A stretch of DNA of 57,036 nucleotides from Clostridia bacterium (GTDB lineage Bacteria > Bacillota > Clostridia > Oscillospirales > Acutalibacteraceae). Position numbers and translations under genes: made by a program. The notes beneath the pieces are model-generated. The model was not told where the DNA came from. It worked only from the letters and a program-made list of their open reading frames with translations, and searched no databases. How positions within the stretch are numbered: the first letter of the stretch is position 1; every line of letters starts with the position of its first letter. The stretch lies in NCBI GenBank assembly GCA_017471765.1, contig JAFURT010000040.1, positions 1 to 57,036 of the forward strand, in the 5' to 3' direction. Below are positions 50,750-57,036 of the stretch, piece by piece.

Positions 50750-51658
50750 TTACTTCTTCGCCTTTGCCTCCCGGCGATTCATCCACCGTACCCAGATGGG
50801 GCCGCTGAGGAAGAGGGAGGAATAGCTACCGGAGATCGCACCGAACAGCATGGGCAGAGCGAAGCTGATGATGGAATCCACATGCATCACCAACGCCACC
50901 ACCAACACCGCCGCAATTGCCAAGCCGGTGGTGACCGTGGTCACGATGGTGCGGCGCAGCACCTCATGCAGAGAGGTGTTGACCACATCCGCCAACGGTG
51001 CGTCGCTACGCTTACGCAGGGTACGGATCCGGTCGAAGATAACGATGGTGTCATTCAGGGAGTAACCCAGAATGGTCAGCATAACCGCCACGAAGTTGTT
51101 GTTCAGCTCCAGGCGGAAGATGACAAAGGTGAAATACACGATAATCAGGTCGTGCAGCAGAGCAATCAGCGCCGAGATAGCCGCCGGGAAACCGCCAATC
51201 TTGCGGAACCGGAAAGCCACATAGGCCACCAGCAGAACAGCCGCCAGGCCCAACGCAACCAGGCAACGCAGGAAGAACTTGGCACCCATGGCCGCCGGCA
51301 ACGTGTTAGACTGGAAGGAAGCCATCTTGTTGTCGGCGAAGTCCTTTTTGATGGCCTCCGCCAGAGCCTGCTGCTGCTCGGTGGTCACCGTGCCGGTCAG
51401 CGTGATGCTGACCACCTTGGTGCTGTTGATCTCATCCAGGGAGACCTGGGGATCTCCGCCCAGCTTATCCTTCGCCGTAGCGGTCAGAGCCGAAATGTCA
51501 GGAGCCGTCTCATAGCTGTAACGAATGAGGGTACCGCCCTTAAAGGACAGATCCATCTTGGTGCCAAACACCACGTTCATAACCACACCCACCAGGATGA
51601 TGGCCAGGGAAATGATGAGAGCGCGCTTGAGGTTGGCTACGAAATCATACTTTTTCAT
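50750..51658 (-). CDS. secF: Protein translocase subunit SecF
   Basis: 302 residues with six expected membrane helices. FKGGTLIRYSYE follows helix 1 and the P1-like domain. GYSLNDTIVIFDRIRT in helix 4/loop is the SecF signature, and TSLHEVLRRTIVTTVTT follows. With SecD it uses the proton gradient to pull exported proteins through SecYEG. The start overlaps the secD stop by 4 nt (ATGA). The pair is separate, not fused as in Bacillus. Confidence 0.95.
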   Translation of the reverse strand: MKKYDFVANLKRALIISLAIILVGVVMNVVFGTKMDLSFKGGTLIRYSYETAPDISALTATAKDKLGGDPQVSLDEINSTKVVSITLTGTVTTEQQQALAEAIKKDFADNKMASFQSNTLPAAMGAKFFLRCLVALGLAAVLLVAYVAFRFRKIGGFPAAISALIALLHDLIIVYFTFVIFRLELNNNFVAVMLTILGYSLNDTIVIFDRIRTLRKRSDAPLADVVNTSLHEVLRRTIVTTVTTGLAIAAVLVVALVMHVDSIISFALPMLFGAISGSYSSLFLSGPIWVRWMNRREAKAKK

Positions 51659-53034
51659 GCACGCTCACCTCCATAGAACCAAGGATTGCGGAAAATCTTA
51701 AGACGGGAGACGGAGCGCAGCATCAGCCGGGACAGCCACATACCCATCACAAAGTTGGTAATCACACCGACAAGCAGAGTGTAACCGAAGGAATACACCG
51801 AACCGGTGGTGGAAACCGGCAGCCAGCTGAACAGCCAGCCAAAAATGCTGTCGGAGGAACCGAACACACCCATCAGCACAGCGGCCACGATCAACACCGT
51901 GACATTACCGTCCAAAATGGCACCGAAGGAGTTCTTGGAGCCGGAACGGATGGCGCTGTCGATGGTCTTACCGGCACGCAGCTCGTCACGGACACTCTCG
52001 GCGGTGATAACGTTACAGTCCACACCGATACCGATAGACAGAATCAGACCGGCCACACCGGGCAGGGTCATGGTGAAGCTGTCGAAATTGCCGAAATAGC
52101 CGGAGATAGAGGCGATGGTCAGTGCCATCTGGCCACACAGGGCGATAGCCGCCACAAAGCCGGGCAGACGGTAGATGACAATCATCATCACGCACACCAG
52201 CACCATAGCGATGGCGGCGGCAATACCCATAGCGTTGAGCGCATTAGTACCCATGGTGGGGGAGATGGAGCCCAAGCTCTTGGCCTCTACCTTGAAGGGC
52301 AGGGCACCGGAGTTGATCAGATCGGCAACAGACTTGGCATCGGCCGCCGTAGCGTAACCGGTGATGATGGCCTGACCGGTGGTGATGTGATCGTTAACAT
52401 CGGGATCCTGCAGCATCTTATCATCCAGCCAGATGGAAATCTTGCCTTTGCCCTTCAGCTCCTTGGTGGCATCGGCAAAAGCCTGCTTGCCGCTTTCCTT
52501 CAGCTCCAAAGAAACAACATGGCCGTAGTTGCCTTTATCGTCGATGACGGTATACAGCGCCTTGGCAGACGCCACATCGTCACCATCCAGCACCAAAGCA
52601 CCGGTAGGCTTGCCTTTATCGTCAGTCTCACTACCCTTGTGGAACTCCAGCATAGCCGTCTGACCGATCTCGGCTACCGCCTGCTCGGGAGTTTCGGTAG
52701 TGCTGGCCCAGGGGAACCGCACCAGCACCTGGTTGGCGGCGGCGTCCACATAGGCCTCATAGTCGGTTATGTTCTTGCTGACCAAACGCTGTTCAATAAT
52801 GCTCTTAACGGCATCCAGCTGGTCGTCGGTGGGGTCGACATTCTCATCGGTGGGACCAAAGGTGACGTCCACACCGCCGCGGATATCGATACCCCAACGG
52901 ATGTCGCCGACACCCCGGATGACCGTATCCGTGCGATCACCGTAGCTCGTGTACACGCCGCACAGGGCCGTGTAAGAGAAGACTACGATGAGGATCGCCA
53001 CGATGAAGAATGCCGCTTTAGGCGTACGCTTCAT
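51655..53034 (-). CDS. secD: Protein translocase subunit SecD
   Basis: 459 residues, ATG 53034 after AGGAGG. Helix 1 is followed by DIRWGIDIRGGVDVTFGP, the extracellular P1 domain, then LPGVAGLILSIGIGVDCNVITAESVRDELRAG, the SecD helix-4 signature at about residues 325-357. It is shorter than the E. coli protein, as usual in Clostridia. Export partner of SecF, the next gene. Confidence 0.95.
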   Translation of the reverse strand: MKRTPKAAFFIVAILIVVFSYTALCGVYTSYGDRTDTVIRGVGDIRWGIDIRGGVDVTFGPTDENVDPTDDQLDAVKSIIEQRLVSKNITDYEAYVDAAANQVLVRFPWASTTETPEQAVAEIGQTAMLEFHKGSETDDKGKPTGALVLDGDDVASAKALYTVIDDKGNYGHVVSLELKESGKQAFADATKELKGKGKISIWLDDKMLQDPDVNDHITTGQAIITGYATAADAKSVADLINSGALPFKVEAKSLGSISPTMGTNALNAMGIAAAIAMVLVCVMMIVIYRLPGFVAAIALCGQMALTIASISGYFGNFDSFTMTLPGVAGLILSIGIGVDCNVITAESVRDELRAGKTIDSAIRSGSKNSFGAILDGNVTVLIVAAVLMGVFGSSDSIFGWLFSWLPVSTTGSVYSFGYTLLVGVITNFVMGMWLSRLMLRSVSRLKIFRNPWFYGGERA

Positions 53035-53084
53035 GTGATTGACCTCCTGTTTGCTTTTACGGCTTATAGCCGATTTACCAATCC

Positions 53085-53113
53085 ATTATACTAGCATCAA
53101 ATGAAAAAGTCAA
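53085..53113 (-). promoter_or_regulatory. Promoter of secDF
   Basis: On the minus strand TTGACT (53108-53113), 17 nt, TATAAT (53085-53090), followed by a small hairpin GGCTATAAGCC in the leader (53061-53071). Confidence 0.7.
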
Positions 53114-53159
53114 TGAAAAGTATGCAAGTTATAAAAAAAGATACCGATATAAAGTTGTG

Positions 53160-53188
53160 TTGACAATCCCACCGCCTTTTGTTAGACT
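53160..53188 (+). promoter_or_regulatory. Promoter of the GH42 gene
   Basis: TTGACA (53160-53165), 17 nt, TAGACT (53183-53188), 45 nt before the start codon. Confidence 0.7.
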
Positions 53189-53232
53189 ATAGTTGCGCAA
53201 AGCCCCGATTCACCGAAAGAGGAGGATGTTCT

Positions 53233-55212
53233 ATGACACAACAATCCGCTCCCTATTTTGGCGCCGCCTATTATCCCGAAGGCTTGTCGGAGGAACGCAT
53301 CGACTACGATATCCGTCAAATGAAAGAAACCGGCATTAACACCGTACGGCTGGCCGAGTTTGCCTGGAGTCGGATGGAGCCGGAGGAAGGCCGTTTTGAT
53401 CTGCAGTGGCTACACACCGTAATCCGGAAGCTGGGTGCAAACGGTATCAATGCCATTCTGTGTACCCCCGGCGCCACACCCCCGAAATGGCTGACTGACC
53501 GGTATCCGGAATCCCTATCCGTCCGGTTCACCGGCACGCCCTCCTCCCACGGTGCACGCACCCATTTCTGCCCCAGCAGCCCCACCTACCGGCGTCTGCT
53601 CAGCAGAATCAACCGCCGGATGGCCGAAGAATTCTCCGGCTACGATACGGTGATCGGCTGGCAGATCGACAACGAGGTGTACATTCCCTTCGGAGAGGGC
53701 TGCTTCTGCGATCACTGCGTACAGGGGTTCCGCCGTTTCCTACAGGAGCGGTTTGACACCGTGGAAAACCTGAATACCGCCTGGCAGCTGACCCTGTGGA
53801 GTCAGGAATATGCCTCCTTTGACGCTGTGGTAGCCCCTAAGCCGGACACCGCCCACCACCCCTCCCTGAAGCAAGCGTGGTTAGAGTATCAGGCGGATCA
53901 GGTCCGGGATTATGTCCGGGAACAGGTGCACGAACTGAAGGCCTTCACCGACAAACCCATCGGCACCGATATGATGCCCCTGCCACTGATAGACCATGCG
54001 GCACTGGCGGCGGACAGCGACGTGGCTATGTTCAACCACTACTGCAACGAAAACAGCCTGCCTAACAGTTTTTTCTGGATGGACTTTATGAAAACCCTCA
54101 AGGCCACCCCGTGGTGGAGTACGGAAACCGACCCCAACGTAAACGGCGGCACCTTTGCTACGCCCTACCGTCCGGCCGGTATGTGCCGGGTCAACTCCTG
54201 GCTTCCCTTCCTGTTTGGCGGCGAGGCCAATCTGTACTGGCACTGGCGTGGTCATCGCTCCGGGCATGAGCTGATGCACGGCTCGGTCATCGACGCCTAC
54301 GGCCGGCCCACCTATACCCATACCGAAATTTGCCGTATAGCAAAGGAACTGAACGTGGCGCAGGAATTCCTGACCGCTACCAAGCCGGTGCAAGCACAGG
54401 TGGCGTTGCATTACGCTACCTCGGCCGAAAGGCTGTTCGCCTGTCAAAGCATTTGTCCCCACCCCGCCTACCAGCCGGTGCTGTATGAGTATTTCTACCG
54501 CCCACTGACAGAGAACGGCATCCGGGTGGATGTAATAGCACCCCGGCACGAATTGGACGACTACCGGGTAATCTTCTCTCCCCTGTTACCCTGTCTGGAA
54601 GAACACGCATTAGCAGAGCGGTTAGAGGCATGGGTGCGTGAAGGCGGCACATGGATTGTCGGACCGCTGTCAGACATACGGGACGTGCATGGGTCTATGA
54701 CCGAAAAGCCCTTTGCCCATCTGGAAAATTGGACGGACATATACCGGCAGTTTGCCGCCGTCCCCAACCCCGACTATCCCTTCCGCTACCATCTGGACGG
54801 TCAGACCTTCGAGGCCTTATATTGGGCAGATGCCTTCCGTGCCGGAACAGACGGCGTGGTGGCCGCCTATACCGATTCCTACGAGCTTTCCTCGCTGCCG
54901 GTGATTACCGAGCACACACTGGGTAAGGGCAAGATCATCTTGTTAGGAACGGTGCCCACCCGGGAGGCTATGGACCGACTGCTGCAGCGGTACGTGCCAA
55001 CAGCCTGTGCGCTCTCCCCGCTGGCCTGCGATCACGTGCTGGCCGTGCCCCGGCAAGGAAACGGCCTGTCCGGTCTGGTATTGGTGGAATACCGCAATCA
55101 ACCCGGCTGGATCGACCTGCCCGGCCCGGCAGTAGACCTGCTCTCTGGTACCAGCCTGGAGGGACGGGTGGAGGTGCCCCCCTATGAGGTAATGGTGCTC
55201 CGCTACATATAG
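53233..55212 (+). CDS. GH42 beta-galactosidase
   Basis: 659 residues from ATG 53233, behind AAGAGGAGGA. There is no signal peptide, so it is cytoplasmic. The TIM barrel holds the acid/base E148 (WQIDNEVY) and nucleophile E298 (WWSTETDP). Cysteines C113, C157, C159 and C162 form the zinc site seen in many GH42 enzymes. The trimerisation domain (about 400-600) and a small C-terminal beta domain follow. It cleaves terminal beta-galactose from oligosaccharides after uptake. It is monocistronic; no sugar transporter is adjacent. Confidence 0.93.
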   Translation: MTQQSAPYFGAAYYPEGLSEERIDYDIRQMKETGINTVRLAEFAWSRMEPEEGRFDLQWLHTVIRKLGANGINAILCTPGATPPKWLTDRYPESLSVRFTGTPSSHGARTHFCPSSPTYRRLLSRINRRMAEEFSGYDTVIGWQIDNEVYIPFGEGCFCDHCVQGFRRFLQERFDTVENLNTAWQLTLWSQEYASFDAVVAPKPDTAHHPSLKQAWLEYQADQVRDYVREQVHELKAFTDKPIGTDMMPLPLIDHAALAADSDVAMFNHYCNENSLPNSFFWMDFMKTLKATPWWSTETDPNVNGGTFATPYRPAGMCRVNSWLPFLFGGEANLYWHWRGHRSGHELMHGSVIDAYGRPTYTHTEICRIAKELNVAQEFLTATKPVQAQVALHYATSAERLFACQSICPHPAYQPVLYEYFYRPLTENGIRVDVIAPRHELDDYRVIFSPLLPCLEEHALAERLEAWVREGGTWIVGPLSDIRDVHGSMTEKPFAHLENWTDIYRQFAAVPNPDYPFRYHLDGQTFEALYWADAFRAGTDGVVAAYTDSYELSSLPVITEHTLGKGKIILLGTVPTREAMDRLLQRYVPTACALSPLACDHVLAVPRQGNGLSGLVLVEYRNQPGWIDLPGPAVDLLSGTSLEGRVEVPPYEVMVLRYI

Positions 55213-55230
55213 CCACAGAGAAGGAACGCA

Positions 55231-55260
55231 AAAACGGACGGCTGAACAGCCGTCCGTTTT
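55231..55260. terminator. Bidirectional terminator after the GH42 gene
   Basis: A 14-bp perfect stem (55231-55244 with 55247-55260) with T-rich flanks on both sides. Confidence 0.85.
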
Positions 55261-55266
55261 CCTTTT

Positions 55267-56589
55267 TTAGTATTCCGCCAGTAATTTCTCCACACACGCC
55301 AGCTCCACGCACAGGCAGAACATCTCCATCGCCTGTGCCAGCTCCTCCACCGTGGGGAAGGAGGGGGCGATACGGATGTTGCGGTCACGGGGGTCATTGC
55401 CGTAGGGGAAGGTGGCTCCGGCAGGTGTCATCACCACACCCGCCTCGCGGAGCAGCTCCACCGTCCGCTTGGCACAGCCGTCCATCACGTTGACACTGAC
55501 AAAATAGCCGCCCCGGGGATGGTGCCAATGAGCCACGCCCAGGTTGGCCAGCTCTGCTTCCAGCGTATCCAGCACCACCCGGAACCGGGGGCGCAGAATG
55601 GCGGCGTGCAGCTTCATGTGCCGCTTGATGCCCTCCACATCCTTAAAGAACCGGACGTGGCGCAGCATATTCAGCTTATCATGGCCAATGGTCTGCACCG
55701 TCATGCGCCGCTTCACATCCGCCACATTGGCCGGGCTGGCGGCCAGAGCCGCTACGCCGGAGCCGGGGAAGCTGATCTTGGAGGTGGAGGTAAACTCGAC
55801 AACCATATCCTCGTGGCCGTGCTTTTCCAGCTCGGGGTAGATATTCAGCAGGGTATCGCCCTCGTCATCCAGATGGTGGAGGCAGTAGGCGTTATCCCAC
55901 ATCAGCCGGAAATCCGGGGCCGCCGGTTGCATCGCCGCCAGACGGCGGACGGTATCATCGGAATACGTGATGCCATCGGGATTGGAATACATGGGCACGC
56001 ACCACATACCCTTCACCTGAGGGTCGGCAATCAGCGCCTCCACCTGGTCCATATCCGGGCCGTAGGGGGTCATCTTCACAGGAATCATCTTGATGCCGAA
56101 ATACTGGGTGATGGCAAAGTGCCGGTCGTAGCCGGGGGCCGGGCAGAGGAAGATGACCTCGCCCTGCTGGCACCAAGGGGTATGACCGCACACACCGCGG
56201 CTGTACGCAGTAGAAATGTAGTCGAACATCATATTCAGGCTGGAATTGCCCCCCACGATGACCTGCTCCGGGGACACGCCCATAATCTCGGCGAACAGCG
56301 CCTTGACCTCCGGCAGGCCGTCCAGCAGACCGTAGTTCCGGGTGTCCATCCCATTCTGCGCACGGAACCCGTCACGGGCGTTGACACAGTCCAGCATATC
56401 CAGCGTCAAGTCCAGCTGCTGGGCGCCCGGCTTGCCCCGGGACATATCCAACTGCAGGCCCTGGGCCTTGTAGGCGGCATACTGCTGCTGCAGGCGACTC
56501 TCCCGCTGCTGCAACTGCTCTTTACTCATATCTTTCAGTCTGCTCACATCGGCACGACCTTTCCATTCTGATATTACATTAGATTGCAT
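55267..56589 (-). CDS. PLP-dependent aminotransferase (aspartate aminotransferase subgroup Ic)
   Basis: 440 residues from ATG 56589, with GGGAGGAA upstream. The fold-type I residues are visible: LDMSRGKPGAQQLDL near the N-terminus, NYGLLDGLPEVKALFAE, MWDNAYCLHHLDD with the PLP aspartate, and the Schiff-base lysine K271 in STSKISFPGSG. The DMSRGKP motif and length match the Asp_aminotransf (PF12897) group rather than classical AspC. It probably transaminates aspartate or a related amino acid. Monocistronic. Confidence 0.88.
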   Translation of the reverse strand: MQSNVISEWKGRADVSRLKDMSKEQLQQRESRLQQQYAAYKAQGLQLDMSRGKPGAQQLDLTLDMLDCVNARDGFRAQNGMDTRNYGLLDGLPEVKALFAEIMGVSPEQVIVGGNSSLNMMFDYISTAYSRGVCGHTPWCQQGEVIFLCPAPGYDRHFAITQYFGIKMIPVKMTPYGPDMDQVEALIADPQVKGMWCVPMYSNPDGITYSDDTVRRLAAMQPAAPDFRLMWDNAYCLHHLDDEGDTLLNIYPELEKHGHEDMVVEFTSTSKISFPGSGVAALAASPANVADVKRRMTVQTIGHDKLNMLRHVRFFKDVEGIKRHMKLHAAILRPRFRVVLDTLEAELANLGVAHWHHPRGGYFVSVNVMDGCAKRTVELLREAGVVMTPAGATFPYGNDPRDRNIRIAPSFPTVEELAQAMEMFCLCVELACVEKLLAEY

Positions 56590-56778
56590 TATACTATATT
56601 CCTCCCGATTTTGCAAGTCTATTTTTCGATTCTTGCAAGGTTTTTGCATTTTTAGAGGTTTTGCCCTATTTTTTGCATTTTCCGGCCAGCCAAAACAGCA
56701 AAATGGTGTCCTCTACCGTAGTTTTCCCCACGTTTTAGCCGGTCGTGCATATTCCCCAAACTTTTTTGAGATTTTCTC

Positions 56779-56807
56779 TTGACAAGACGTGCTTTTTGGG
56801 GTATAAT
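56779..56807 (+). promoter_or_regulatory. Perfect promoter of tRNA-Val
   Basis: TTGACA (56779-56784), 17 nt, TATAAT (56802-56807), 20 nt before the tRNA. Confidence 0.85.
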
Positions 56808-56827
56808 CCCATTTGCAATTGTGATAT

Positions 56828-56903
56828 GGACAATTAGCTCAGCTGGTAGAGCATCCGCTTGACGTGCGGAGGGTCAGCGGTTCGAGTCCGTTATTGTCCA
56901 CCA
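56828..56903 (+). tRNA. tRNA-Val (GAC)
   Basis: 76 nt with encoded CCA. The acceptor stem GGACAAT pairs with ATTGTCC. The anticodon loop is CTTGACGTG-like with anticodon GAC, reading GUC and GUU. D and T arms (GCTC/GAGC; TTCGAGT) are standard. Confidence 0.95.
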
Positions 56904-56906
56904 AAA

Positions 56907-56941
56907 AAGAAGTAACTTTTGTCTACCAAAAGTTACTTCTT
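56907..56941 (+). terminator. Terminator of tRNA-Val
   Basis: A 15-bp perfect stem (56907-56921 with 56927-56941), followed by TTTTT. Confidence 0.9.
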
Positions 56942-56949
56942 TTTTTATC

Positions 56950-57036
56950 CAAGCCGCAGGCTTGGCATATCATCACGACGCAGTCGTGTATATCATCAGC
57001 CCCTTTGGGGCTGTATCTCATCACGCGTCAGCGTGC
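56950..57036. repeat. Array of short palindromes joined by ATCATC
   Basis: Four palindromic units, AAGCCGCAGGCTT, ACGACGCAGTCGT, AGCCCCTTTGGGGCT and CACGCGTCAGCGTG, are joined by (TAT)ATCATC or (TCT)CATC linkers. The array continues past the right edge. The arms differ in sequence while the linkers are conserved, a pattern seen in intergenic repeats of gut Clostridia. Confidence 0.65.

Overview
The window looks like a chromosome segment of a fairly GC-rich anaerobic member of the Bacillota, most likely class Clostridia, order Oscillospirales. The grounds are strong AGGAGG-type ribosome binding sites, near-consensus sigma-A promoters, a dgt-dnaG-rpoD cluster, rqcH, a class B sortase, a BY-kinase capsule operon and FeoAB. 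The assignment comes from gene content, not from a search.

Bases 1 to about 9.75 kb are the right end of an AT-richer integrated element. On the minus strand lie the start of a CHC2 zinc-finger protein, a Val/Pro/Thr-rich protein, a RecD2-type helicase, a YqaJ-type nuclease and a tiny basic ORF. A consensus promoter with a structured, terminator-containing leader drives this block. On the plus strand lies a cargo pair: a small membrane protein and a protein ending in a divergent diadenylate-cyclase (DisA_N/DAC)-like domain. Directly after it is a predicted sRNA of about 120 nt with its own perfect promoter and terminator. Its centre is antisense to the first 36 nt or so of 16S rRNA. Then come an excisionase, a tyrosine integrase, a cluster of 9-bp arm-type repeats, and an initiator tRNA-Met gene followed by a second, truncated copy of the tRNA 5' half. 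This is probably the element/chromosome junction.

From about 9.8 kb the sequence is mainly chromosomal. It holds nif3 and rqcH, with a 1.3-kb low-GC cassette inserted at the 3' end of rqcH and flanked by a 40-bp duplication of that end. An SPFH protein follows. A long minus-strand operon carries cysteine desulfurase, sortase B, thiI, a CinA/pseudo-sortase fusion, ruvC, ruvA, two FAD oxidoreductases and a flavodoxin-like reductase. Next are ruvX, gdhA, a URO-D-family protein, a membrane tyrosine phosphatase and feoAB.

From 33 to 43 kb there are two carbohydrate-related proteins, a candidate structured RNA of about 390 nt, a phosphohexomutase, and a capsule/exopolysaccharide regulatory operon (chain-length protein, BY-kinase with a 13-tyrosine tail, CpsB-type phosphatase, nucleotide-sugar dehydratase). 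From 43.7 to 45.1 kb sits a small low-GC island with an XRE repressor, a SLOG protein and a mini-HTH protein. The rest is housekeeping: rpoD, dnaG, a dGTPase-like gene, a YigZ protein, rpmE, secDF, a GH42 beta-galactosidase, an aminotransferase and tRNA-Val, with intergenic palindromic repeat arrays at 49.3-49.6 kb and at the right edge.

The main candidate for an undescribed system is the element cargo at 5.0-7.25 kb: the DAC-like protein, the membrane protein and the anti-16S sRNA. The CinA/pseudo-sortase fusion, the rqcH 3'-end cassette and the split tRNA-fMet junction are also unusual.
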